DNA from: Monosiga brevicollis MX1
Lineage: Eukaryota > Opisthokonta > Choanoflagellata > Craspedida > Salpingoecidae
Assembly: GCF_000002865.3 (NCBI RefSeq)
Contig: NW_001865058.1
Span: forward strand, 139,832-203,831
Direction: 5' to 3'
Length of the DNA stretch: 64,000 bases
Position numbers and translations under genes: made by a program
Notes under the pieces: generated by a model
The model's database searches: none
Told to the model about the DNA's origin: nothing
Seen by the model: the letters and a program-made list of their open reading frames with translations, nothing else
Part shown: in pieces, positions 21,370-33,800 of the stretch
Numbering within the stretch: the first letter of the stretch is position 1
How the letters are laid out: each line of letters begins with the position of its first letter

Positions 21370-23791
21370 ATGTCAAACGCCGCGGCGCTGCATGCGATTG
21401 TGAGTCTGAGGCTGTCGGATATGGCAGCCGGCCGGCGGTACTGGACGTGTTGAACGCGTTGGACATGTTGGGATGGGGCTCTTTCCCACCCGTTGAAGTT
21501 TGGGTGGGATTGAGGAGAGAGAGGCGTGTTTTTCTGGAGTCATGGTGATGTGCTGAAAGCGAGGGCAGAGGAGCCAAGACCCATGTGTTCCGGCAGCGCT
21601 CGCGACCGGACAGCTCATCCGCTCATGCTGTATTTTACATTGCCTGTAGCGCTCCTCGGTGGCTGCAACTGGCCCTGGTGGTCGCTCCTCTGTGAGCGGC
21701 ATTGTCGCCACCGTTTTCGGTGTGTTGGCCTATCAACTCTCATGTTCAGCTGCGGGCTGGCTCGGCGCCCTGACCTCTGCTCATCTCTACCACTCCCTCC
21801 GCTTGCCCGCCCACTCGTGCGTCTTGTTGCAGGCAGCACCGGCTTCTTGGGCCGCTATGTCGTCAATCGCCTCGGTATGTAGACCGGACAAGAGTGCAGC
21901 CAGGATGGCCTTGTTGCGGGCAGGTGAAGGCTGAGAGGGGCGCTTTGCTTGAGCAACATTATGTTTTGGCTCAGGGTCAGTTTGGCTGGTTTTGTTCTTG
22001 CAGGTGGTACGGGTTCACAGGTGGTGCTGCCCTATCGCGGCGATGAGCACGACTGGCGCCACCTGCGCGTGACTGGTGACCTAGGCCAAACGCACTTTTT
22101 GGTCAGTTGTGCGCTCCGCTCGCGGCGTGTGTCATACCTCGATTCTCATTGTGACCGTGTTGGTCCTGCCGTTCTTTTCTCTGCTTGTTCTACGTCTAGC
22201 CGTTTCAACTTCTGGATCGCGCCTCGGTCGAGAAAGCCATGAAGTACTCGGACGTTGTCATCAACTTGATTGGCCAGAGCTGCGACTCGCGGTAGGTACC
22301 TGGAGGCTCTGGCCCGTGGCGTTTCTTCTGCCACTTATTCTCTATTTTCAGAGCTTGGATGACTTGCCGTCTCGGGGTTGAAACTATTGACTCAATGTCT
22401 CGGGGTTGAAAATATTGACTCAATGTACCTCTGTGCCACTTTTTTTTTTTTTTTTTGCAGCCATTTTGCTCTCAGCGATGTTCACGTTGAAGGTGCCAGG
22501 ATAATTGGCGAGGCGGCTGCTGCGTCGGGTGTCGAAACCCTCATCCATGTGTCTTCCATGAATGCCGACGCCGACTCTGAATGCGACTTTTACAAAACCA
22601 AGGTACGTGCATGTTCTTCCCCCGTCCTACAACTTGAAGAATCACTGACTCATTGTATCGCCTTTGGCAGGCTCTGGGCGAAGAAGCCGTGCGTTCAGCA
22701 TTCCCCGATGCCATCATTGTCCGTCCTTCCGATGTTATTGGCTTCGAGGACCGCTTCCTGAACCGCTTTGCTGGTCGGTTCTGCCACTGTCACTGCTTCT
22801 GTCTTTTGTCGCATATCCGCTTCTTGACCATCTTGAATTTTGACTCGGCATTGTGCTGGATTTTTCCGTAGAGTGGCGATCATTCCCTTTGACTGGTCAG
22901 CCCTTGTTCGACGGTGGCAAGGCCACCAAGCGCCCTGTGTTTGTACGTCTTTTTGGAAGGCCATTCCTGGCTTTGTGTTGGTTTCGCAAGCACCCAACTT
23001 TAGCCACTGGCCTTGCCTTACCCTCTCGGCGCTTCCGTTTTCTGTTGCTCGGCTTAGTCGCTGGATGTGGCTGATGGTATCATTGCCGCGGCCTCCAACG
23101 CCAAGTACATCAAGGGCCAAACTTTGGAATTCTTCGGGTATGCTTTTTTTTTTGTCCATTTTCCTGGGTCTTCCGTCAAGCTGTCACGCAGCACTGATTT
23201 CAATCTTGGTATGATCGACCTGCGCGTTAGTCCCCGTGAGTACACTGTGAAGGAGCTAGTCACGTTTGTCAACCAGACTATTCGTCTTCCCAACAACCCA
23301 ACCAACGTTCCCGTGGCTGTCGGCCGGTATGTCTCTCGTGGCGTTTATCATCAATCATGCCTGCCTCGTCTCTTACCCTTGGCTTGCGCGTTCTCACAAC
23401 ATACTTTTTGCTTCCTTGTTGTCTTGCGGTTTTTATTGCGGTTTTCATTGTGGTTTTATTTTCTTTCAGGGCCGTGGGCCGCGCCTTTGATCGCCTGCCC
23501 CTGGATCCCATTATCAGCGAGCAGGATGTTCTCCGGGTATGTGCATCCGCTATCGACTGGCTATTTATGTGTGGTTCTCTGCAGTGTCGGCGAGTTGGGC
23601 GCCCGATTCATTTTTTGTGTGGCATGCATGCGCTACCACAGCTGTCGACTTCGGACAAGCTGAGCAAGAATGTCATCACTTTGGAGGATTTTGGCATTGA
23701 GGGCACCACCATGGAACGCGTGGCCCTCAACTGGCTGCGCCGCTTCCGCAAGCCCAGCCAGCACGATGACTTGCTGGATGTCCCGCACTAA
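21370..23791 (+). CDS. NDUFA9: NDUFA9-like 39-kDa subunit of mitochondrial complex I
   Basis: NDUFA9 is an accessory subunit of NADH:ubiquinone oxidoreductase with a short-chain dehydrogenase fold that binds NADPH. Exon 1 (21370-21399, MSNAAALHAI) splices in frame to an exon starting at 21650: RSSVAATGPGGRSSVSGIVA, then TVFG-STGFLGRYVVNRLG, the Rossmann motif. Further exons give GSQVVLPYRGDEHDWRHLRV, DLGQ, FQLLDRASVEKAMKYSDVVI with NLIGQS, GVETLIHVSSMNADADSE, EAVRSAFPDAIIVRPSD with FEDRFLNRFA, DGIIAAASNAKYIKGQTLEF, FNLGMIDLRVSPREYTVKE, AVGRAFDRLPLDPIISEQDV and LEDFGIEGTTMERVALNWLR. The stop is at 23791. About ten short introns. The visible N-terminus is short for a transit peptide, so an upstream exon cannot be excluded. 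Confidence 0.93.
22370..22425 (+). repeat. 28-bp tandem duplication in an NDUFA9 intron
   Basis: Two adjacent copies of a 28-bp unit beginning TCTCGGGGTTGAAA, differing at one base. They lie in the intron before the SDVHVEG exon, just upstream of a T17 tract. Confidence 0.9.
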
Positions 23792-25025
23792 ACTCCGCCT
23801 AGGCGGACGCCTTTTTTTCATCTTGACGGTGGGCCCACATCCCACAGGTGCCGACCTTTTCCAGATTCCTGCTCCGTCCCTTCCTCTTTTCCCTTTGTGG
23901 ACGTGCAGTTCCTACACGGGCGTCTTCTTTGGAGACGTTTGCGTTTGTTCCCCCCTACTTTTGTGTTCTCCCAGGTTCTTTTTCCCACTTTCTTCCTGCA
24001 CTCTCGTCCATTTTTTTTTTCTCGTTCTCTGTCTATCATGGCTTGATTCTTTGCCTCCAAGCTGCCGGGCCTCTGCGACTCGTGGTCGTGTTGTGTCTGT
24101 GAGTGTGCTTTTTTGTTTTTATCACATGTCAACAAGCCTGGATCTTGGGACAAATGTTCCACCCAGCTCTGCGATGCTGGTTTTTCGCCTTGTGCGCCGT
24201 AGCGAAAAGAAATCCTCTATAATGAGCATGAATGGAGCGTCAGGAGGCTCCTCTCCCGATCAAACTTTTCTTTCTCCCATGTTGTTCTGCCGAGAGGCGT
24301 TCGGGCTTGGTAGCTTCCAACCCATCCAACGGCTCCAAATCGAAACTGGATCCTTTTATGCTTTTTGAGTGATAGCGCTTGGTTTTCCTCAATAAATTTG
24401 AACCCAAAAATCTGCTTCACTGCTATTCGCTCTTATTCCTCTGAGGTATCAAGAACAGATGTTGTGACCATACCAAAACAACAGCTGATCTGGAAAAGAA
24501 GCAAGTTGTGAGTTTGATCGAGCATCAACGGCAGCCGAACAAGAGCGCCCACATTCAGGGGCCTGCCTCCGGTTCACCACTGGTTCTTGGTCGATTGAAC
24601 GCCATAGCCAGCCCATGGGCCTTCGGCTTTCATCAAACGAGAACAAACAACACCCAATACAGGTTGAAGGACGAGTGCACCGCACGAGCTGTTGGATGCA
24701 TTTGCGATTTTCCTTTCTTCCTTTATGCTCTCTCTCTCATTTTATTTCTGTGTGTGTGTGTGTGTGTTTTTTTTTTTTTTTTCTTTTTCACAGTGTGAAG
24801 CGTACATCAACAACACGTTGAAAGGTACGGTTGACGTTTGGCAGCGCAGGGGTGGGCAAGGGCGGCGCCATCATGTAGAGATGGATGCGTGTGGTGGTGT
24901 ATGGCTTGCTTGAACAGGGTCCATTCGTGATGCTGTGTGGTTGACTCTGGCCGGGGCGGACTGCAAAAGTGGATTGCTGGTCGGGGATCTCACACGGTAC
25001 TGGTGGACGGCATCGATGCCCGCAG
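23792..25025 (+). other. Intergenic region between NDUFA9 and PH-domain gene
   Basis: No coding exon recognised. The first part is pyrimidine-rich, like a 3' untranslated region. At about 24725-24795 a CT/GT-rich stretch and T-run end in CAG, which could be an acceptor of a 5' non-coding exon of the downstream gene. A further CAG directly precedes that gene's ATG (25026). Confidence 0.4.
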
Positions 25026-25574
25026 ATGGCTGAGGAGTTTGGTTTCGGCGGTGAAGAGGCAACGGGCTTTGGCGAGGAGGCAACGGGCTTTGGTGAGGAG
25101 GCAACGGGCTTTGGCGAAGACGCTTCGGCTCCTGCGCCCGTGTCGTCTGACGCTGCTGCGCCAGCCACCGACAACTCTGAATCATCGGCGGAGGCGACAA
25201 CCGTGGGGCACGAGGAGGACATTCGGGCAGAGCGTAGTGGTTGGCTAGTGACCATTGAACCCAAGAAGACGCTGTCGCGCAAGGGTGGCAACAAGGAGCG
25301 CTGGTTCAACCTCTCCGAGGGCACGTTGACGTACGCAGCGTCTGTGCGGGCCGACCCGATTGCGACCATCCCGATCGCCGACATCACCTCTGTTGAGGAG
25401 CATCCTGGCCAGGAAGACAGCTTCACCTTGGTCATGAAGAAAAAGTCGCTCTTTGTCAAGGCGCGCGAGGCTTCGGAGGCGCAAGCCTGGGTGGCATCCC
25501 TGCGCAAGGCCCAAAAGAGCAGTGTCACCGCCGGCTTTGGCCAGAACCAGTCGGCCAACGCCCTCCTGTTTTGA
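25026..25574 (+). CDS. Small PH-domain protein with EATGFGE repeats
   Basis: About 182 residues. The ATG at 25026 directly follows a CAG, so it may open a spliced exon. The N-terminus holds three copies of a seven-residue repeat EATGFGE (21-bp DNA repeat, about 25050-25120) and an Ala/Ser/Pro-rich linker. The second half is a PH domain: RSGWLVTIEPKK, NKERWFNLSEGTLTYAASV, ATIPIADITSVEEHP, DSFTLVMKKKSLFVKAREA, and the closing helix with its conserved Trp (AQAWVASLRKAQ). No other domain is seen. A role in phosphoinositide binding or as a membrane adaptor is inferred from the domain only. Confidence 0.82.
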   Translation: MAEEFGFGGEEATGFGEEATGFGEEATGFGEDASAPAPVSSDAAAPATDNSESSAEATTVGHEEDIRAERSGWLVTIEPKKTLSRKGGNKERWFNLSEGTLTYAASVRADPIATIPIADITSVEEHPGQEDSFTLVMKKKSLFVKAREASEAQAWVASLRKAQKSSVTAGFGQNQSANALLF

Positions 25575-26894
25575 AAAAGAAAAAGCAGCTTGTCAAGTTT
25601 CGAGATTGGCCACCTCGTGTCAGTAGTGAGTGTTTGCATCTGCCAACATCACTGAAGCCAGGCCTTGCCTGGTGTTGGCGTTGTTGCTGCCATCTCTATG
25701 AGTCTTTTTTTCTTTTGTCTTTTTCTTCTGTTTTCTTTTCTCCCATGCGCACATCCATCTGGAAGGGGAGAGAGAGAGATTGGAAACCATGGTCTAGCAA
25801 GGGTAGGGCAGTTGCTGCATGCAGCGGGGCAACGGCTTGACGTGCACGGGTTATCCCTGCTCGTCTTGTTCGTGCTTAGGTGATGACGCCATGTCTATTT
25901 CTGTTGTTGTTTTAATTGTGAGCGGGTTGGATGCTGATGGGCGGCATGGGCAAGCTTGGTTTAGCGCCTCGCATCTTCCCGTAGCCACTTTGTAGCAGTT
26001 TGTTTGCCGTGCTTGGATTGTCAGTGCCTCTCTCGCTTTTATGCAACGAGCATGAGCATGGTACTGGCATGGCCTTTCACTTATCTCAACTCACGGGTCA
26101 AGTCGGGGTCTGTGCCATGGGTACAGGATTCAAGCCGTCACTGCTATATATGCGTGTGTTTCTGGGCTGCCGTCTCTGGTAGAGGCTGCCCGGCCGACTC
26201 TCCTTCATTGTCGCGTCGTTCCGCTCACCGGTGGTCGAGTTGTTAACACTTATATCAATAGACTTCGGAAACACGCTTTTTTTGGGTTTAAGAACACGGT
26301 TAATGCACAGCATGCATGATTTCTGACTTTAACTTCTGCGGATGCACAGAACCGAGCTCTTCAAACGTCGTTTGCAGTTGTTTGGGCAAACCGCTGTTTC
26401 TCGAGTCTTTTCCCGTGACATAACGGTCGAGTCTTGCCGTCTGACAATCCGTTTTTCTATCCGATGTAAAAGTTGTGCTTGCTGTCCGAGACAAGTTATG
26501 GTTGTTTTATGCATGCGAGCTGTAAGGGGTAGTTGTCTCTGACTCATCATAGATCAAGCTGTAACTCGAGAACGTGAACGAAATGATCATGTTGGACTTT
26601 TATGGCAGTCGTGGTGGCAGTGTCGTGGTGCGTCACAGGAGTACCCTATCGAATTCGGTGTTTTTGGAGGCTCCGCTCACCCAACGCTCATGGTCGTGCT
26701 GCTAACTCCATTCGTCAGAAGAACAAGTTACTAGGAAGAAAAATATTATTACTACTCAAGTTTACGGGGATGTCTAATCCATAGCTCTGAGGTTTTCTTC
26801 TTACTGGACGCTCACGCTTGAAAGTGCTATTTTTCTATCGCCGACGCACCGTGCCCCAGTGAGGAAGGCGAAACAGTCCGTCGCCAACAGCAGC
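25575..26894. other. Gene-poor stretch, nothing recognised
   Basis: About 1.3 kb without a supportable exon, repeat family or RNA gene. It begins with the 3' region of the PH gene. Base composition is more even than in neighbouring coding DNA. Confidence 0.4.
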
Positions 26895-28796
26895 ATGGAG
26901 GAGGGTACGATGCTAAGATGAATTGTCTCCGCTGCAATGTTTTCAGTCAAGCAACACGTATTCTTATGCTCCCTGACCAGCGTGGTTTCACTGCGGAGCA
27001 CTCACGTTTTCACCGATGTAGCCGCAGCGAAGGAGGAGAAGCAGGATGACGGTGCCCCGAAACCCAAGCGCGCTCACAGGGCGCGAAAGCAGGGTACGGT
27101 ATGGTTGGGCCTTGCTCGGGCTTAAGCACGCGCTCGGCGATACATCTCACAAACGTTGAACCCAGGCACTGCCTCAACGGCGGCCGCCGTGGCGGCACTG
27201 CAAGCCAGGATGCTGCCGTCGTCAAGCAAGGTATGGTTTGGATGGAGGCATACGGAGAGTCGTGAATTTTTCCAACCCACGCGTTTCAACCCACGCGAGG
27301 TCATCGTTCGGGCCACAGATCTGACGGGCTTAAGCGGCGCGGGTGTGGAGGCAAAACAGGAAGCACAGAACAAGGAAAAGCAGGACGAGCGGGACGCGAA
27401 AGAAGAAGCTTTGGAGAAAAACGACCAAGGTTTGTCCCGTCGTGTTGTTCTTGCGTTTTGCTACAAGTGGTTTCTCATCGCACTTTTTGGTGCCTGTTGT
27501 ACCGCAGCAGACTTAGATGGCTGTGAACAGTTTGAGGCTATGGACGCCTCGAGAGACGGCGTGGCGCCCGACTTCTTGCGGAACGCGGTGCAGCACGCCC
27601 ATGACTACGGCGTCCACGGCGAGGGGCTGCTGGTGGCCTACAACGTCGACCGCTGCCCGGACCTGACGCAGCCGGCCGCTCACGGCGCCAAATTCTTCTT
27701 CGACGACGACGCGCGCAAGCTCTTCATCACCTGTTCCGCTTCAAATCCCCACGGCACCGGAGCATCGGAAGCTAACCGGCAACTGGGAAATTGCATTGAT
27801 GCGCACAACAGCCTCATCGGCGTAGACCGCCTATCCACACTTGGTGACGGCCAAATCAGCCATTTTGGCGATGCGCCAGACGTCGCCGTGAGAGCCAGAA
27901 GCGCCGACGGCGATGTCCTGCCTTTGATCATCGTCGAGCTTGAGATGGGCAATCGCAAAGTGGCCGCAAGCCGCCATCAAGGACACACGCTATTCGAGCG
28001 CTACCCAACGCTGCGTGCTCTCGTTGTCATTTTCGCGCCCTTTGAGTTCAATTTTGACCGGGTAACGGATATGACGGTTGCGGTCGGATGTTACTACCGC
28101 GAGCAGGCAGGCGCGCCTGTCGTGGCAAAGCACGCGTTTGACCTTGGCACGGTTGCATGTGACCGCAACGCTTGGATGGACCAGCTGGGCAACGACGTCT
28201 TACCGCCCTTCGATCCTTCGTCATGGACAGTCTGCCGCGCCACGCCACGCAAAGAATTCGAACACCTCGCCATCGACATCGAGCCAGCGGTCCTTGTTTT
28301 TCCATGCAGCGTTTTCGAGGTGCAAGGAGATGAGGATCTAATGTTTGCTGCAGCGGTGAAGGCACACGCCCAGAGACTCGAGGGCATCGCTCTGAAGTTG
28401 GACCTTGCGCGCGTTGTACAGAAATTCTACGAACCATTTGTGACCAGGGCGTCTCACACGAGGGAGGTTTGGCGCATGCTCGAGCGCATGCGAGATGCCG
28501 TCACAACCTTCCGAGACGTGAGTGCATCGACGAAGATGCCCGGAAAGGTGACAAGGCACAAGCTGGAAACGAGCGACGCAAAACAGAAGCTGAGCATGTC
28601 GACAGCGTTTGGCAAGGTTTACTCGGGCTATCGCCAGCAGCTGCTCGATGCCGGCGTTAATGTGTCGGGCACACCCGAGAACCTCGGGCAAGTCGATGAA
28701 GATGGACGCAGGCTCTCCGAGCTTTCCATGAGGGACATGCGGAACGCGACCAGCGCTTTGTGCGGGCTAGTGCGTGAGGACGATGTTACGCATTGA
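26895..28796 (+). CDS. Unrecognised protein with possible PD-(D/E)XK nuclease core
   Basis: I do not recognise the family. A frame-consistent model is ATG 26895-26904, 27022-27093, 27166-27429 and 27508-28796 (stop). The first join gives MEEAAAKEEKQDDGAPKPKR and then a basic stretch (AHRARKQ), a possible nuclear signal. The third exon may hide a further intron at about 27231-27360. It ends in a charged helix (KQDERDAKEEALEKNDQ). The last exon is long and GC-rich. Its centre reads DVAVRARSADGDVLPLIIVE, then LEMGNR: an Asp followed by a hydrophobic strand and E-x-E, then a helix, a strand (RALVVIFAPFEF) and more alpha/beta. This spacing resembles PD-(D/E)XK nucleases, but a Lys at the usual place is absent. 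It lies next to an assembly gap and a transposase remnant, so a mobile-element origin is possible. Confidence 0.5.
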
Positions 28797-28993
28797 CGTC
28801 TACACGCCAGGGTTCTCTTGTTATGAGATGGTATTGCGTTGTCCAAAGACCGTGCCTTGTGCGGTGCCCAATCGATCACGTCGTGTCTTCTTTCTTTCTA
28901 TGATGGCTGCAGGGTACTTTACTCTTCACGAGGCGATGGCCACACACGCCAAACGAGCAAAAAGGGTATCAAGCACCGATGGCTTCGAGCAAG

Positions 28994-29067
28994 NNNNNNN
29001 NNNNNNNNNNNNNNNNNNNNNNNNNNNNNNNNNNNNNNNNNNNNNNNNNNNNNNNNNNNNNNNNNNN
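28994..29067. other. Assembly gap of 74 N
   Basis: Run of undetermined bases. No reading frame across it is meaningful; the true gap size may differ. Confidence 1.
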
Positions 29068-29240
29068 TCCCCCCCCTCCCATTCTCCCTGTTCTCTGCGA
29101 AATTCGATCGGATTCGCCATGCCGCGACGGGCTGGCCGGTTTTCTCCGTTATCAAAAATATGCAGCACAGCCAAAGTTATGAGTTTCTAAGCTACACCCC
29201 AGCTGGGCCTACTGCCCGGCTCCTGCCCCCCTCATGCATG

Positions 29241-29640
29241 TTACTCGTCCCCTGCGTCGCTTGCAGACGCGTCGTCGGACACTTGGGTGCCGTCAGCCTG
29301 CCCCGCCGCTTGGCCAGGTGGAAAACCCTCCTCGACCTCGTTGTCCGACACGTTGTCGCTGTCACTGTCACTTTCGGCACCCTCGGCGTCAGCGATGCGC
29401 TGGAGCAGGTGGTTGAGCTTCTCGAGCTTTTTCCACGAGTGGTCAATGCAGGCAGCCACGTCGTCATTGCTCAGGTCCCGGAATGACGCCTGTAACGTCG
29501 CCTTGACCTGCATAAGGGCTTGCTTTGTGTGGTACGCCCGGCCTACCCGGCCTTTCACCTGAGTCCAGATCAGCTCGATCGGCCACGGCCCGAGTAGTGT
29601 GGTGGAGAAAAGAGCACCTCATGTCCCGCTGCGACTTGGT
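29241..29640 (-). mobile_element. C-terminal fragment of a Tc1/mariner-IS630-type DDE transposase
   Basis: Reading right to left, GHEVLFSPPHYS is followed by WPIELIWTQVKGRVGRAY, then DDVAACIDHSWKKLEKL. GHxVLFxPP...PIExxWxxVKxR is the region around the third catalytic acid in DDE transposases of this superfamily. The two blocks sit in different frames near 29,590, and I recognise no catalytic domain upstream, so this is a remnant of a plain DNA transposon. After the helix comes an acidic Ser/Asp-rich tail ending at a stop at 29241. No terminal inverted repeats were found by eye. Confidence 0.6.
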
Positions 29641-30849
29641 CACGGTCACGGGCAGGATGTTGGCTTGGATCGAAAACGCGTCTGACATGTGAGTTATGAA
29701 TGAAACAATCACTAAAGTGTGAACTTTGAATGGCTTGCAAGCCAAATAGCAGCGGCAACCAAATGTCGTTGAGGTGGCAATGGTCAGGATTCAAGGAAAA
29801 GTGGCGGAAAAAGGGCAGCCAGAGCAGATCGCTGCTCAGATCGAGGACGCGGGGCAGCCGGCTAGCTGCCAGCTGCTGTGAGAGAGTGGGTGGGAGGCCA
29901 CTGGTCAGTGCAGTGGCTTTCTGAGTCAGCGCCGCTGGGCCCAATGTGCAAACCAACGTGATGATCCAAAAAGTGCTGTGTTCGTGTGTGAGGGATTTCC
30001 ATTGTTTGCTGTTGTGTTTGTGTGTCAGGGTGTGACTCCCTATTCAATGGATTCTTTTGTTTTCCTTTAATCAGCTTCCTCTCATTCCAGTTCAACTGCA
30101 GTTCGTCTCTCTACACGGCCTTTGATATCAAATGGACTTTTGAGAAAATCATACCCGCTCGTGCTGCACATCTCTAAGGTTGAACCACCAACACCACTCG
30201 TCTCTTCTTTCCTTCTCTCTCGATTTTTTTTTTTTTTTTTTTTAGAACGCGACGACGGCGTAAGTAGCTCACTGACTCGATGACTCTTGAGCGCTGCTGG
30301 GCATGTTGGGGTGCAGTCCTTGCCCCCAATGACGATGTTTGGTGACTGCATTTGACCATCGTCGACCAGGGTGCATTTGAGTTGGGTTGGTGGGGTGAGG
30401 GGCGTTTATGGCCTTGCTTCCTGTTCGGGACGTCAGGCTGCCGTTGCACTGACTGACCAGCAGCAAGTGCATGGCGGGGTGGTGATCTACCTCAGAGGGG
30501 CTTTTCAAAAGGGCGGCGTCTCGCGCTCTTATGAGTGTCGTCCTTTACGTTTCACCTCTTCACTAGCCTTTGATGGTTCTTGGTCTGGTCATCTGCTCGC
30601 TGGATCAGGCAACCTGGCCTCATCTTGCCATGCTTCTTGTGCGTGTTCCTTGCCTCCTTCTTTGGGCTTTTGTAGAGACGGCCCGTGGCGCAGGGACGAC
30701 AGATCAACGGCGTCCTCGTGCCTTGACTATTCATCCCTTGTCATCGACGCCGCGAGACGCAGCGCCGAGCTGGGGGTCCCCGTATTGCTCTTTTCCTCCC
30801 GACTCGTCGGTGCTCGCTCGCGGCCTCTCTGCTAGCGTAAACACTCGCC
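29641..30849. other. Non-coding region upstream of kinesin
   Basis: No exon recognised. It includes a T-run (about 30225-30243) and pyrimidine-rich DNA towards the kinesin ATG, probably its promoter and leader. The left part may be older transposon sequence too diverged to name. Confidence 0.4.
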
Positions 30850-33800
30850 ATGGCGTCCTCGGGCAACGTCAAAGTTGTGTGCCGCTTTCGGCCACAACTC
30901 GCCAACGAGCTCTCCAAGGGTGGCAACTCGATTGTCCGAGTCGATGCGGGCGGTACCGCGTGTCAAATTAATGTAAGTTTGCAAAGATGGTCGGCCATGC
31001 ACCCAACAAAGACAAACGGTGCACGTCACCAGTCCCCCCCCCACCTCCTTCCGCTTCAGTTCTGACCTTGTGTGTATCTGCGTACGTGTTCCCGCCTGCT
31101 TCAGGGCCAACGCAAAGCGACCTTTTCTTTTGACAAAATTTTCGCAGATGGTTGCACTCAGGAGGAGGTCTACGACTATGCCGCCAAGCCCATTGTGGAG
31201 GGTGCGTGCTCACATCCTCAAGCTCTCGTGCCTTTCCTCCTGAAAGCCTCATCACTGTATCACAAATCTACTCCCCGCTGTGGCGCAGATGTCCTCAAGG
31301 GCTACAACGGCACCATCTTTGCCTATGGCCAAACTTCCTCCGGCAAAACTCACACTATGGAAGTATGTTCAACTGCTCCTGCACGCCGACTTGCCTCGAC
31401 CCCAACAGCCTTTGAACGCTCGCTCACTCTGCCACCTTGTGTAAAACCATTTCAAATTGATGCTTAGGGCCCAAACGTCGACAGTGAGGAGCGAGGCATC
31501 ATCCCGCGTATTGTGTACAACATTTTCTCCTACATTGATTTGGCTCCGGAAACCCTCGAGTTTACCGTCCGTGTCTCCTACTTTGAAATCTACATGGAAC
31601 GCATTCGGGATCTCCTTACCGGTTCGCTTGCAGGCCTCATCTGGCTTGCTTTTGCACCTTGTACCTGACACCGCACTCATGTCTTACCGCGCTCGGGTTT
31701 CTCGCTCACATGCATGCTTCTCGGCTCCTGGGTCTGGCCATCCTGATGATGACTTGGCCTTCCAGACGGCAACGTCAATCTGCAGATTCACGAGAACCGT
31801 GAGCGAGGTGTCTACGTCCGTCATGCTACAGAACTTTACATGCAGGTTAGCTGTTGCCATTCCTTCTCCCACGCCTTGAGCTTATATGCTATTTCAGTTT
31901 CATCTCCATTGCGAACTACAAACCTTTTTTTTCACCGACTGCCTGGTTGATCCTTGCTCTCATCAGGATCCAGAGGACGTCATGGCCGTCATGCGCTCTG
32001 GCGCCGAGCGCCGTTCTGTCGCTGCGACAAGTGCGTTTTCTTGCTTCGGGAGCAGTGTCTCACTCGTCGCCCATCTAGAGCTCCAACCCGTGCGTGCAGA
32101 CTCATCATTCCTATTTTTTTTTTTTTTTTTCGACATTGCTCGTAGACATGAACGACCACTCGTCTCGCAGCCACTCGGTTTTCCTCATGGAAATTACACA
32201 AAAGGATACAATCAAGGGTGGACTGAAGACAGGCAAGCTCTTCTTGGTCGATTTGGCCGGTAGTGAGAAGGTTTCCAAGACAGGCGCGGACGGTACCGTG
32301 CTGGATGAAGCCAAAAACATCAACAAGTCCCTTTCGGCGCTGGGTCTCGTCATCATGTCCCTAACCGAGGGTGGAAACCGCCAACACGTTCCTTACCGTG
32401 ACTCAAAGCTCACGCGCATTCTGCAGGTACAATTTTGGCTTTCGACCCTGGTCATGCCTTTGGAATTGCTGAGCTGATGATGTCCACTGTACGCATGATC
32501 TTATTCCCCGCCCTCCCCTCATTTATCCACTTGCTCCTGTGCACTTGTCCAGGAGTCTCTGGGTGGCAATGCCCGCACGACCATGATCATTTGCTGCAGC
32601 CCTTCCTCTTATAATGAGCAAGGTTTGCTCACTGCTTATCCTGTTCAAATCGCTGCAGCTGCCCTGCCCTGACTGTCGGTCTTACTTGCCACGTGTTTGT
32701 TTTAGAAACCATCTCTACGCTGCGCTTCGGTCTGCGTGCCAAGAAAATCAAGAACAAGGCCGTTGTGAACGTCAAGTACAGCGCCGAAGAGCTTGAACGC
32801 CAGGTGTGTCGTCAGAATCAAACCGCATCCTTCTCGGTCGCATGTCGGTCTTGTGACACTCATGTGCGGCTGCTTTCTCTGCTGGCCCGATGACAGTTGG
32901 AGCAAGCGAAGAAGGAGATTGCAAAGCTTACCAAAAAGCTGGCTGCAGCTGAGCAGGAGCTTGAGATTTGGCGATCCGGTGGCACTGTATCAGAGGCTGA
33001 TCGTGTGCAGCTGGGTCAGGCCACAACAAGCAAGATTCTTGGCGACGAGACTGCCGGTGAATCTAGCACCGATCCCGCGGCTGCTGGAGCGGTGTCAGAG
33101 GAGTTGGCCTTTTTGCTTGAAAAGGAACGCGAGGAACTACTCCGCCGTGAATCCGAGCTGCTTGATGAGATTGACGAGAAGAATAAGGACATTGAATACC
33201 TCAACAATGAGATTGAACTCTTGAGCGAGGACCGCGTCACCATCACCCGCCTGGCTTCAGAGAAGGCCGATCTTGAGCAACGGCTCCAGGAGATGGAAAC
33301 GCGTGAGGAGGAGGTGTGTGCGTGTGCGCAACATGTCGGCTGGCATTATCGCTGGATGGCTTTGGTCATCGGTTTTTTTTTTCCTGCTCTTTTTTTTTCC
33401 CCCTCTTTCCTTCCGTGTGATTGACATTCGGGGCAGACCAAGCCGCTCTGTGATTGTGACTCATCTCTCCTTGTTCGCTGTAGCTGCTTGCCGAGAATGC
33501 CGAATTCGAGGCAGCTGTGGAGGAAATGGCCGAGCACAGCCTGCAGCTCCAAGCCAACTTGGACGAACTCATGGTTAGTTTATCGCCTTGTATTATTTGG
33601 AGCTTGTTGCGCATCTGGCTTTGTTTGCACATTTGCTGACGTTGACACGCCACCTGGTTGCCGATCTGGGTTTCTCATTGTTTAGCAAGAAAAGGGCGAC
33701 GTCGAGGAGAAGGTGAAGCAGCTGCAGCAGCAACATCACACCCTGTCCAGCAAGGTGACAGATTCGCTGAGCCAGGCCAATGCGGGTACGCTGGAGCAGC

